Below are positions 26,752 to 34,952 of a stretch of DNA of 62,886 nucleotides, piece by piece. Positions within the stretch are counted from its first letter, which is position 1. Each line of letters begins with the position of its first letter. The DNA lies in assembly GCA_938011325.1 (NCBI GenBank), contig CALLUD010000033.1, positions 1-62,886 on the forward strand. The letters run 5' to 3'. This DNA comes from an uncultured Spartobacteria bacterium. GTDB taxonomy: Bacteria; Verrucomicrobiota; Verrucomicrobiia; Chthoniobacterales; JAATET01. Below the pieces are notes generated by a model. That model saw only the letters and a list, made by a program, of their open reading frames with translations. It made no database searches and was not told the DNA's origin. The translations under genes were made by a program, and so were the position numbers.

Positions 26752-28395
26752 TCAAGGGGATTTTCGGCCATACTCGAATTCGAGCGTCAGCGAGCCGGCG
26801 TTCGGGTGGATCAGGATGGAGTCGGGCTGCGTGCCCGGCTCGACGTTCGCGTCCGGGAAGTGGGCGGCGTATTGGAAGCCGTTGTGCTCATAGCGAATCG
26901 CGTGCGGATCCGTGCCGGTGATCGCGGTCCTCCCGCTGCTCCACCGCATCTCGAGTGCCCAGCTGCCGGGTGCGTTCTCGACGTCGAATCGTGTTGCCCC
27001 GGGATCGCAGGAAATGCGGATTTCCCCGCCAGCCTTGATCGGGATGGTGATTCGCAGCGAATCCCTGCCGGTCTCCTCGACGCGTGGTTTTCCGGTCGGC
27101 CAGGGCCTGGTTGCCCCATCGGGATTCACTCCGACGAGCCGGATTCCCGCCGGCTCCCGGCCGGGCTGGCTCCAGTTGTAGCCGTCGATGACCGGCAGTG
27201 TGTCGTAGAAGGCGTCGTTCGTTTCGACGCGGGTCTCGAGGTAGCGCTCGGGATACCTTTCGTCGAAACGGTGGATGTCGCGGATGCGCCAGGAGTCGCC
27301 TTCGAAGGCAAGATTCAATCGATACCTCGCGCTCTCATACCAAATGCCGCCGCGATCCCGACCCTCGAAATCCTCCAAGGCAACCATCGCGGTCGCCGGT
27401 GTGCGGTCGAAGGTTTTGCGAAACCATTCGCCCGACTCCGCAAGCGTCTCGACGCGAATTTCTCCCTCATCGCGCAGCGCGGCAAGCCGCGGGTATTGAT
27501 CCTGCAGCCCTTTTTCCATCGCCGGCCAGCCGAAGGAATTTTCCTGCCCGGCCTGCATGTAGGCAAAGGCGAGACAGGGCTCGTGGACATTTACCTCGAG
27601 GAACCACCCAACCCACCTGGGATTGCCGCCAGCCTCGGGATAGACCGGTTCGAGCGTGATCACGCCCTGCCGTTCCGCGCCGATGCCGGTGTCGTATTGA
27701 TCAATCGGATCGCTGCCGAGCATGCGAAAAACCGGCACGTCGACCTGCCCAGCGGCGGTTTGCGCGGGCATGAATGCATTCCGTCGGCTCGGGTAATAGG
27801 CCTGGTTCCAATACCCGCCCCACAGCGTGTATCCATCAGTGCCGCTCTGGTCCTTGCAAATGCAGGCGGCCACGATGCCGTATTTCTCGGCGAGGTAATT
27901 CAGGGTTGGCGCATCGATGAGCCAGCAGCCGACGGACTTCGGGTATCGGCCAAAGACCTCCTTGAACTTCCTCATCAGCACATCGACGAGCCTGCGGCGT
28001 TCCTCGGGCGAATAGCCGATCGTGAAACCCACATCCGTGTGCCAATCCCATGGGAAACGTCCCCGCCATTTCATTCCGGCGGCCTCGACCTGCGGTTGCA
28101 CAACCTCCAGCCAGACTCCGATTTCGTCGTCGGGGCCGAGTTGCGTTTTCAGCAGCTCGACGAATTCCGGACGAATGAGCGCGTCGTATTGGAGGAGAAA
28201 CGTCGAGGGGAGATCGTATTTGCGGGCGAGCTCGATTTGCTTCTTCACCGGCTCCAGAAGGTCCACCTCGGTCCGGGGCTCCACCCCGCGAATGAAGTTG
28301 ATGATGTTGACGATCCGGGGAGCGCTCTCCGTTTCCTGCGCGTGGAGGAAACAGGCGCAGAGAAGCGCCGGGACGAGGGGGATGACACGTTTCAT
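26752..28395 (-). CDS. Secreted protein of unknown function, deacetylase/hydrolase-like barrel
   Basis: 547 aa with signal peptide MKRVIPLVPALLCACFLHA. The N-terminal half (NIINFIRGVEPR, ARKYDLPSTFLLQYDAL, EIGVWLEVVQPQVEAAG, GCWLIDAPTLNYLAEKYGI) has the alternating strand/helix pattern of polysaccharide-deacetylase or GH57-like barrels. The C-terminal half (WRIRDIHRFDERYPERYLE, RFDVENAPGSWALEMRW) looks like beta domains. It may belong to the DUF3863/DUF3864 proteins seen in Bacteroidetes, but I am not certain. It lies 30 bp downstream of a sugar-type regulator on the same strand, so regulation by that protein is plausible. Confidence 0.7.
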   Translation of the reverse strand: MKRVIPLVPALLCACFLHAQETESAPRIVNIINFIRGVEPRTEVDLLEPVKKQIELARKYDLPSTFLLQYDALIRPEFVELLKTQLGPDDEIGVWLEVVQPQVEAAGMKWRGRFPWDWHTDVGFTIGYSPEERRRLVDVLMRKFKEVFGRYPKSVGCWLIDAPTLNYLAEKYGIVAACICKDQSGTDGYTLWGGYWNQAYYPSRRNAFMPAQTAAGQVDVPVFRMLGSDPIDQYDTGIGAERQGVITLEPVYPEAGGNPRWVGWFLEVNVHEPCLAFAYMQAGQENSFGWPAMEKGLQDQYPRLAALRDEGEIRVETLAESGEWFRKTFDRTPATAMVALEDFEGRDRGGIWYESARYRLNLAFEGDSWRIRDIHRFDERYPERYLETRVETNDAFYDTLPVIDGYNWSQPGREPAGIRLVGVNPDGATRPWPTGKPRVEETGRDSLRITIPIKAGGEIRISCDPGATRFDVENAPGSWALEMRWSSGRTAITGTDPHAIRYEHNGFQYAAHFPDANVEPGTQPDSILIHPNAGSLTLEFEYGRKSP

Positions 28396-28425
28396 TGGGG
28401 GGAAGAGAGCTGCGGCGAATGCTGC

Positions 28426-29547
28426 TCAGTGCAGGTAGGCTCCGCAGCTGCTGCGGACGGTGAGCTTGGGATTGAGCAGGATCGAGCGCGCGGGCAGCGT
28501 GGGATCGGCGATGCGTTCGAGCATGGCGGTCATGGCAGCGACGGCGATCGCGCGGCATGGCTGGTTGATCGTGGTAAGCGGCTCGCGGACCAGCTTCGCG
28601 TAGCGGACGTCGTCGCAGCCGACGACGCGAATGTCCTCCGGCACGCGAACCTTGATCTTCGCGAGCGTGTTGAGCAGTTGCACGGCGGTCGCGTCGTTGC
28701 CGCAGAGAATGCCGTCGACGGATTTGCCCGCGACGAGATTCCGCACGAAGGCCGTGTCCTCCGGATCGCCGAAGCGCGCAAACCCCTCGGGAATCGGAAT
28801 GCCGGCGCGGGCTAGCGCTTCCTTGGCTCCCGCGATGCGCGCCGTGATCGTGCACGCGGAAAAGGGCCGGGCGACGAACGTCAGCCGCGTCTGCCCGAGT
28901 CGGATGAGGTGCTCGGCGAGCAGGAAACCGGCGGCGTAGTTGTCGAGACCGACGAGATCGAAATCGCTCCGTTGCGGGAAGCTTTGAAAGTCCCGATCGA
29001 GCAGAACCACGGCGATCCCCGCCTGGCGCAGACGCTGTGCGATGCGCTCGCTGATCGGCGCCGTGTTTTCCCGCAGTTCGAAGGGCGCGAAGAAGACGCC
29101 GTTGACGGCGCGATCGATGAATTCCTCGCAGATGTGGTCGACGTCCTCGACGGAAATGTCGTTCTCCGGCCGCACGTGCACGCCGCTGCCGCCCCAGATC
29201 AGCGAGCAGTTCTTCGCCCGGGCAAGGCCGGCGAGCTCGCCGCAGATGACTTCGAAAATCTCCGTGAGACCCGCGCGGGGAATCAACAGCGCGAGCAGGT
29301 GGTGGTCGGGCGCCTTTGGCACGCCGACCGGGTTGTCGACGAGAAAGGAACCAGCGCCGGCGCGGCGCTCGATGAGGCCTGCAGCCTGGAGATCGCGCAG
29401 GGCCCGTGCGACGGTCGGTCGCGACACGCCGAAGCGTTTGACGAGCTGGTTCTCGCTGGGGAGGCGGCCGGACTCCCGGTATTTGCCATCGGCAATCTCG
29501 TTGGAGAGCTCCCTGAAGATTTGCCGATGTTTCAGGTCCGCCTGCAT
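28426..29547 (-). CDS. GntR-HTH / LacI-type ligand-binding transcriptional regulator
   Basis: 373 aa. Residues 5-70 form a GntR-type winged helix (YRESGRLPSENQLVKRFGVSRPTVARALRDLQAAGLIERR). Residues ~85-370 are a LacI/periplasmic-binding-protein-like sensor (LLALLIPRAGLTEIFEVICGEL, DLVGLDNYAAGFLLAEHLI, GILCGNDATAVQLLNTL). This architecture, as in AraR-like regulators, senses sugars and usually represses catabolic genes. The ATG at 29547 begins just before the HTH; a longer reading adds an unconserved leader. It is divergent from the fructan locus and precedes the secreted protein at 26752-28395, both candidate targets. Confidence 0.9.
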   Translation of the reverse strand: MQADLKHRQIFRELSNEIADGKYRESGRLPSENQLVKRFGVSRPTVARALRDLQAAGLIERRAGAGSFLVDNPVGVPKAPDHHLLALLIPRAGLTEIFEVICGELAGLARAKNCSLIWGGSGVHVRPENDISVEDVDHICEEFIDRAVNGVFFAPFELRENTAPISERIAQRLRQAGIAVVLLDRDFQSFPQRSDFDLVGLDNYAAGFLLAEHLIRLGQTRLTFVARPFSACTITARIAGAKEALARAGIPIPEGFARFGDPEDTAFVRNLVAGKSVDGILCGNDATAVQLLNTLAKIKVRVPEDIRVVGCDDVRYAKLVREPLTTINQPCRAIAVAAMTAMLERIADPTLPARSILLNPKLTVRSSCGAYLH

Positions 29548-29559
29548 GTGGCGGGAACA

Positions 29560-29569
29560 TGTAGTTACA
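29560..29569. promoter_or_regulatory. Possible regulator operator upstream of the GntR/LacI gene
   Basis: TGTAGTTACA, a TGTA-N2-TACA dyad, lies 13 bp upstream of the regulator start codon within a larger ACAT...ATGT arrangement. The size and AT-rich arms fit GntR/LacI-type operators and would allow autoregulation. This is a guess from symmetry and position only. Confidence 0.3.
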
Positions 29570-29604
29570 GGAATGTGACAAGTCAAGAGGGGTTTGTGCA
29601 GCGA

Positions 29605-29789
29605 AATCCGCTCGCGGATTGAGTTCGCCTTGGCAACTCGGGAACGATGGATTGGGCGCTTCCGCAAATTCGAGCCGTTTTTTGACGGGTGGAGAAGTCC
29701 CGGGATTGCCGAGTCAACGGGCGATCTTTCTTGATGAGAGAGGAACCAGCCCAGGCGGCCGCTCCTAAGTTGGGGTGGGGGCGGCCGCC
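29605..29789. other. Palindromes in the 420-bp gap between regulator and fructan locus
   Basis: The interval 29548-29967 has no convincing gene. It contains a compact palindrome AATCCGC/GCGGATT at 29605-29620 and a 9-bp GC stem (GGCGGCCGC / GCGGCCGCC) with an 18-nt loop at 29754-29789. The promoter for the rightward PEP-CTERM genes must lie between ~29790 and 29967; no clear sigma-70 boxes could be picked out. Confidence 0.5.
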
Positions 29790-29967
29790 AGCCTTTCCTT
29801 CAGTCGTTATCCTCACTGTCTGCCCACAGGATGCTTTGACTTGTAAATCACAGGTGAGCGTCGCTTTTTTCCAGGATGGCGCCTTAGGGGTGGCTGATTC
29901 GTGGCGAGCGCGTTGAGCTTTCGGGGAAGCGCAGGCCGGATTTCGGCGCGCGAGATCCCCCCGAGAG

Positions 29968-31785
29968 ATGAAATTCACCAAGCGAGATTCCCTTACTCCG
30001 GCCCTGAGGGGGCTGGCATGCATCAGTGCAATTTTTGTCCCCACCTTTGCCCATGCGGTGGACTGGGTCGGGACGGACGGCCTGTTCGGCGAAGGCAGCA
30101 ATTGGGACGGTGGCGAGGTCCCGGAGCTTTTGCCGGCGACGATCGCGAATGGCGGGAACGCCGAGGTCGTGGAGGGCGACGAGTTTGTCGTGCAGCCGCT
30201 TTTCGTTGGTGGACACGACGGCGCGGGTGAGCTGTCGATTTCCGGTGGGGTGTTGACCGCGGTGGGTGTTCCGGTCGCCGGCGGCAGCCACGCGGTGTAT
30301 ATCGGCGGCGACAATGACGGCGGCGGCACCGGCATTGGAACGGTGACGATTACCGGCGGTGTTTTCGAAGCCCTTGGTGGCGAAATGCTCTTCGGTTCCC
30401 GCGGCGGCACCGGCACGCTGAACATGTCCGGCGGCGAGCTTCGCAACAACGACTGGATCATCTTCGGTCGCGACACCGGTGGCGCCGCCAACGTCACGCT
30501 CAGCGGGAATGCCGCGGTGCTCAAGACCGAGGGCGGGAATCACATCGCCGTCGGCGTGAACTCGGGGACCACCAGCACGGTGACGATGACCGGGCAGTCT
30601 TCGATGGTCTCGAACAACGAGATCCGGCTTGGCTGGCTGAACTCCGAAACGACGGGCATCGTGAACATGGACGATGGGGCGAACCTTTCCGCGGGCACGG
30701 ATATTTACGTCGGTGTGGCGGGTGCGGCGGGCGAGTTGCACATGAGCGGCAACGCTCAGGTCGTCGCAGGCAGCGAGTTTCGTGTGGGGCAGGATGGCGG
30801 ATCGCGCGGGACCGTGGTCATGCAGGATTCCGCGATTCTTGATGTCGCCGTCGGTCTGGTGGTCGGCCGCGGCGGCATGGGAAGCATGACGATTTCGGAC
30901 AATGCCCAGGTAACTGCGGGTGGGGCGTTCATCGCGGGCGCCGATGGTTCGCCGGGAGGCACGATCACGGTGAATGGCGGCTCGGCGAGCGGGTTGTGGA
31001 TCCGCATTGGAGACGGCAATTCGACGGGCACGCTCACGATCAACGGAGGAACCGTCACCGCCACGGGACTCGACAATGGCTCGAATCCCAACGATCCCGC
31101 GATGGGCGTGCGATTCCGCGCGAATCAGTCAAACGGCGCGACCAAGACGCTCAACCTGAATGGCGGGACACTGGCCACGGCCGGTTTCTTCAAGGACATG
31201 GGCGACGGTCCGGTGGACATCAATTTCAACGGAGGAACGATCAAGGCGCTCGCGGACAACGACGATTTCTTTGCCGCGGGTCCGCTGCCGGGTTCCACCA
31301 CGTTCACCAGCTCGGACATCGACATTCAGGCCGGGGGCTTGAAGTTCGATACGAACGGCTTCCAGATCACGATCCAGCAGGCTCTCAACGGTGAGGGCGG
31401 GCTCACCAAGCTGGGCGAAGGAACGCTCACGCTCACCGGCGCGAACGGCTACCTCGGCGACACGGTCGTTGCGAACGGCACGCTGAGCATCACGACGGGA
31501 TTTCTCGCCGACGGTTCGAACATCTTCATTACCACAGGTTCCATCTTCGACCTCAATTTCACCGGCACCGACACGGTGAACGCGCTCCTCATCGACGGCG
31601 TCGCACAGGCCCTCGGCACGTGGGGAAGTCTCGAATCAAACGCGGAGCACAAGAGCGAGCTCTTCTCCGGCACCGGCATGATCGAAGTGACGTCGCTCGT
31701 GGTTCCCGAGCCTTCCACCATGGCTTTCCTCTGCCTCGCGGGTATCGGCGGCGTGCTCGTGTTGCGGCGTCGCAGGTCGAGCTGA
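29968..31785 (+). CDS. PEP-CTERM protein with autotransporter-associated repeats (paralog A)
   Basis: 605-aa secreted protein built of short Gly/Asn/Thr-rich beta-strand repeats (GGSHAVYIGGDNDGGGTGIG, MLFGSRGGTGTLNMSGG, NNDWIIFGRDTGGAANVTL, GEGTLTLTGANGYLGDTV) as in autotransporter-associated beta-strand proteins, predicting a long parallel beta-helix. It ends VVPEPSTMAFLCLAGIGGVL plus an Arg-rich tail, a PEP-CTERM sorting signal. About 20 near-identical blocks are shared with the next gene, so the two arose by duplication. Probably a cell-surface or matrix protein. Carbohydrate binding is suggested only by the neighbouring fructan genes. Confidence 0.87.
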   Translation: MKFTKRDSLTPALRGLACISAIFVPTFAHAVDWVGTDGLFGEGSNWDGGEVPELLPATIANGGNAEVVEGDEFVVQPLFVGGHDGAGELSISGGVLTAVGVPVAGGSHAVYIGGDNDGGGTGIGTVTITGGVFEALGGEMLFGSRGGTGTLNMSGGELRNNDWIIFGRDTGGAANVTLSGNAAVLKTEGGNHIAVGVNSGTTSTVTMTGQSSMVSNNEIRLGWLNSETTGIVNMDDGANLSAGTDIYVGVAGAAGELHMSGNAQVVAGSEFRVGQDGGSRGTVVMQDSAILDVAVGLVVGRGGMGSMTISDNAQVTAGGAFIAGADGSPGGTITVNGGSASGLWIRIGDGNSTGTLTINGGTVTATGLDNGSNPNDPAMGVRFRANQSNGATKTLNLNGGTLATAGFFKDMGDGPVDINFNGGTIKALADNDDFFAAGPLPGSTTFTSSDIDIQAGGLKFDTNGFQITIQQALNGEGGLTKLGEGTLTLTGANGYLGDTVVANGTLSITTGFLADGSNIFITTGSIFDLNFTGTDTVNALLIDGVAQALGTWGSLESNAEHKSELFSGTGMIEVTSLVVPEPSTMAFLCLAGIGGVLVLRRRRSS

Positions 31786-31828
31786 TCCGGTTTTCTCAGC
31801 CATCACCAAAACAGCAACTCCCTCCAAA

Positions 31829-33871
31829 ATGAACAAATACCATCCATGCACTCCCCGCGCCGGCAAGGCGCTGCACGCCCTGCTGATCGCAGGCGCCGCA
31901 TTCAGTCCCACCATGCTCCACGCCGTCGATCGTTTCTGGGACGGAACGACCGGCGCATACGGCACCGCCACAAACTGGAGCGATGATGCCGTCCCGGGTG
32001 CCGGCGATCAGGCATTCGTCGATAACGGCGGCACGGCCGAGATTGGCATGTCGGAGTCGTTCACGACGGACCGGCTCCGTCTCGGCACGGGTTCGAACAC
32101 CGGCAATCTGTCCATCTCCGGCGGCACCCTCACGCTCACCGGGGACGGCCACACCACCTACATCGGTGGCGACGACGTCAATGGCAACGGACTCGGCACC
32201 GGCACGGTCACCATATCCAACGGCGGAGCGCTCATTGGCACCGGCGGCGGGGAAATGCTCTTCGGCTCCCGTGGCGGCGTCGGGAATCTGATGATGACTG
32301 GAGGCACGTTGTCGAACAACAACTGGATCATCTTCGGGCGCGACGGGGACGGCACCGCAAACGTGCATCTGAGCGGTAACGCGACGATTCAAAAAACCGG
32401 CGGCGGAAACATCGCCGTAGCGATCTTTAGCGGCACCACGAGCACGGTGACGATGAGCGACACGTCGAGCATGCTCTCGAACAACGAGATCCGCATCGGC
32501 TGGGGCAACAACGGGTTTGCGACCAAAGGCGTGCTCCACATGAGCGGCAATTCCAGCGCGCATTCCGACGGAAACTTCAACATCGCCCACACCGAGGGCG
32601 GCGCGAACGGCCCCACCGGTGAAGTGAACCTCAGCGAAGGCGCGGCGATTTCCACCAATCAAACGCTTCAGCTCGGGCTGCGCGGCGGTGCGAATGGGAC
32701 GTTGACGATGGGCGGAACGTCCACGGCGACCGCTGGCAACGAGTTCTATGTCGGCAGCGAAGCCGGCGCCACGGGCACGTTGACGATGGGCGATAACTCA
32801 AAGGTCACGGTGACGAACGGATTCGTCGTCGGTCGTTTCAATTCCACGGGCCTGGCCACCGTGAACGGAAACGCCGAGATCGAGATCGGTGGCGTCAACG
32901 TGATCGGCGACGGAGGTTCCTCGAATGGAACCCTCGTGATGAATGGCGGCTCCTACGTGCACAGCACCTACCAGCTGTGGCTGGGGCTGAATCAATCGAA
33001 CTCCACCGTCACCATCAACGGCGGGCGACTCGTCGCGAATCCCGTGCTGGACCCGATGAGTCCGTTGTTTGATGCGACCGGTGCCGGCGTCTCATTCAGC
33101 CGGTTCGGAAGCGGGGGCAACGGCGTTCTCAACTTGAACGGCGGTATCCTGGAAACCCCAGGGTTCAGCCGATACGGCGGAGCCGCGCAGATCAACTTGA
33201 ACGGCGGCACGATCAAGGCGACCGGGATGACCACGACCGGCAGCTTCTTCGATAACATCGCGAGCAATGAAATCGACGTGCAGGCCGGCGGTGCGATCTT
33301 CGACACGAACGGCAATGACATCACCGTCGTGCAGGACCTGGCAGGAGTTGGCGGGCTCACGAAGCAGGGCGACGGGGCGTTGATTCTCACCGGCGCCAGC
33401 ACGTATGGCGGTGCGACGGTGATCGAGGGCGGAAGCATCGTGCTGGGCTCCTCGCAACGGATCAGCGATTCCTCGGCGGTGACACTCGACGGCGGCACGC
33501 TGAACCTGAACAACTTCAACGAAACGCTCGCGGCGCTGACGCTCGACTCCACATCGACGATCGATTTCGGCGCGACGCCCGGAGCGAATACATTGATCTT
33601 CGCCAACAGCAGTGCGATGACGTGGTCTGGATCCCTGATTCTGTCGAACTTCGAAGTCGGCGTCGACACGCTGAACTTCTCGGACGGCAGCGGGCTCACC
33701 ATCTCGCAGTTGTCCGCGATCTCGCTCGCCGGCTACCAGGCCACGGGCCTCACGGGTGCCGGCGATGTCATCTTCGCAGCGGTGCCGGAACCGGGTTACG
33801 GCGTCGCGATCATGACGACGCTCGGCGGACTTCTTTGTGTCAGAAACCGTCGCCGCAGACAGACCGCTTGA
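31829..33871 (+). CDS. PEP-CTERM protein with autotransporter-associated repeats (paralog B)
   Basis: 680 aa, a paralog of the preceding gene, 43 bp downstream and probably co-transcribed. Shared blocks include FWDGTTGAYGTATNWSDDAV-type openings, HTTYIGGDDVNGNGLGTGTV, EMLFGSRGGVGNLMMTGG and NNNWIIFGRDGDGTANVHL. An added C-terminal segment has the classical autotransporter strand LTKQGDGALILTGASTYGGA and GGTLNLNNFNETLAALTL. The tail VPEPGYGVAIMTTLGGLLCV plus RNRRRR is a PEP-CTERM variant with G after PEP. The hydrophobic N-terminal region (LHALLIAGAAFSPTMLHA) serves as signal peptide. Confidence 0.87.
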   Translation: MNKYHPCTPRAGKALHALLIAGAAFSPTMLHAVDRFWDGTTGAYGTATNWSDDAVPGAGDQAFVDNGGTAEIGMSESFTTDRLRLGTGSNTGNLSISGGTLTLTGDGHTTYIGGDDVNGNGLGTGTVTISNGGALIGTGGGEMLFGSRGGVGNLMMTGGTLSNNNWIIFGRDGDGTANVHLSGNATIQKTGGGNIAVAIFSGTTSTVTMSDTSSMLSNNEIRIGWGNNGFATKGVLHMSGNSSAHSDGNFNIAHTEGGANGPTGEVNLSEGAAISTNQTLQLGLRGGANGTLTMGGTSTATAGNEFYVGSEAGATGTLTMGDNSKVTVTNGFVVGRFNSTGLATVNGNAEIEIGGVNVIGDGGSSNGTLVMNGGSYVHSTYQLWLGLNQSNSTVTINGGRLVANPVLDPMSPLFDATGAGVSFSRFGSGGNGVLNLNGGILETPGFSRYGGAAQINLNGGTIKATGMTTTGSFFDNIASNEIDVQAGGAIFDTNGNDITVVQDLAGVGGLTKQGDGALILTGASTYGGATVIEGGSIVLGSSQRISDSSAVTLDGGTLNLNNFNETLAALTLDSTSTIDFGATPGANTLIFANSSAMTWSGSLILSNFEVGVDTLNFSDGSGLTISQLSAISLAGYQATGLTGAGDVIFAAVPEPGYGVAIMTTLGGLLCVRNRRRRQTA

Positions 33872-33890
33872 TTTAACGTGACCATTGATG

Positions 33891-33930
33891 GGGGCCGTGC
33901 CGCTCCGCGTGGCCGGCCCCTGAGTTTTTT
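33891..33930 (+). terminator. Intrinsic terminator between paralog B and fructokinase
   Basis: Stem GGGGCC / GGCCCC with a 15-nt GC-rich loop, then CTGAG and six Ts. It ends 6 bp before the fructokinase ATG, so any transcript entering from upstream is stopped at the kinase ribosome-binding region unless it reads through. Confidence 0.75.
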
Positions 33931-33936
33931 GAGACC

Positions 33937-34944
33937 ATGTCAGATTCCACTCCATTGCCCCCTCAGAACGCGGAGTCATCGAAACAAACGAACCGGGGAG
34001 CCGGCAGTGGCGGAAGTCTGAGGATTCTATCAATTGGCGAGATTCTCTGGGACATCTTCCCTTCCGGCGAGGAACTGGGCGGCGCGCCGCTGAACTTCGC
34101 GCTGCATGCCGCAGCGATGGGGGCCCGGGTGCAAATCCTTTCCCGCATCGGCTCGGACGAACTTGGATCGCGAATTCTCGACGATCTCGTCGGGCGTCAA
34201 CTGCTGCTGGATCTCGTGCAGATCGATCCCGCCGCACCGACCGGCACGGCGACCGTCGCGCTCGGAGTGAACGGTGAGCCAAGCTTCCATTTGGGTGAGC
34301 AGGTCGCTTGGGACTTTATCGAGGTGACCGACCGCGCTCTGACAGCCGCGCGCGAGGCCGATGCGATTTACTTCGGCTCGCTCGCGCAGCGGAGTCGCAC
34401 GTCCCGGGAGGCGATTCAGCATCTTGTGGCACAGACTCGGTCCAGGGCGTTGCGAATTTTCGACGTGAACCTCCGCCCGCCGCACGTCGATCGCGAGGTC
34501 ATCGAGGCATCGCTGCGACTCGCAAACGTGCTCAAGGTCAATCAGGCGGAGCTTCTCGAACTCGGAGGGATGTTTGGAATTCCCCACAACTCCACTGCGG
34601 AACTTCCCGGCGCTCTGGCAGGCGCGTTCGATCTCGAGGTGGTGGCGTGCACGCTCGGAAGCGAGGGCAGCATTTTGTATTGCGACGGAGAGACCCGTCG
34701 GCACCCGGGTGTTGCGGCGGAGGTCGCAAACTCGGTCGGAGCCGGCGATGCCTTCACGGCGGTGCTGGCGATCGGACTGCTCACCGGGCAGCCGTTGGAC
34801 GATATCAACCGTCGCGCGAACGAAGCGGCGGCCTTTGTTTGCTCGAAGTCCGGCGCGACGCCGGTGCTGCCGCCGGAATTTCTGCACGCCGCCCGCGGCG
34901 TTTCTTCGAAAGCGGAGACCACCGATTTCGTCTGTCTTTCGTAG
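33937..34944 (+). CDS. PfkB-family sugar kinase, probable fructokinase
   Basis: 335-aa ribokinase/PfkB-fold kinase. Signatures: GEILWDIFPSGEELGGAPLNFALHAAAMG near residue 35 (substrate-binding GG motif), FDVNLRPPHVD and NSVGAGDAFTAVLAIGLLTG with the catalytic Asp and anion hole. It would phosphorylate fructose released by the GH32 enzymes encoded immediately downstream (8-bp gap, same strand), feeding glycolysis. Substrate choice is inferred from context and from similarity to fructokinases rather than from unique residues. The first ~25 residues are a low-complexity Ser/Pro/Gln leader. An unusually placed terminator precedes the start. Confidence 0.88.
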   Translation: MSDSTPLPPQNAESSKQTNRGAGSGGSLRILSIGEILWDIFPSGEELGGAPLNFALHAAAMGARVQILSRIGSDELGSRILDDLVGRQLLLDLVQIDPAAPTGTATVALGVNGEPSFHLGEQVAWDFIEVTDRALTAAREADAIYFGSLAQRSRTSREAIQHLVAQTRSRALRIFDVNLRPPHVDREVIEASLRLANVLKVNQAELLELGGMFGIPHNSTAELPGALAGAFDLEVVACTLGSEGSILYCDGETRRHPGVAAEVANSVGAGDAFTAVLAIGLLTGQPLDDINRRANEAAAFVCSKSGATPVLPPEFLHAARGVSSKAETTDFVCLS

Positions 34945-34952
34945 CTGGTGTC

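Noticed and set aside
26131..28815. An 894-codon plus-strand open frame.
   Set aside because: It runs antisense through the cyclophilin, the secreted protein and the regulator, whose domains are clear.
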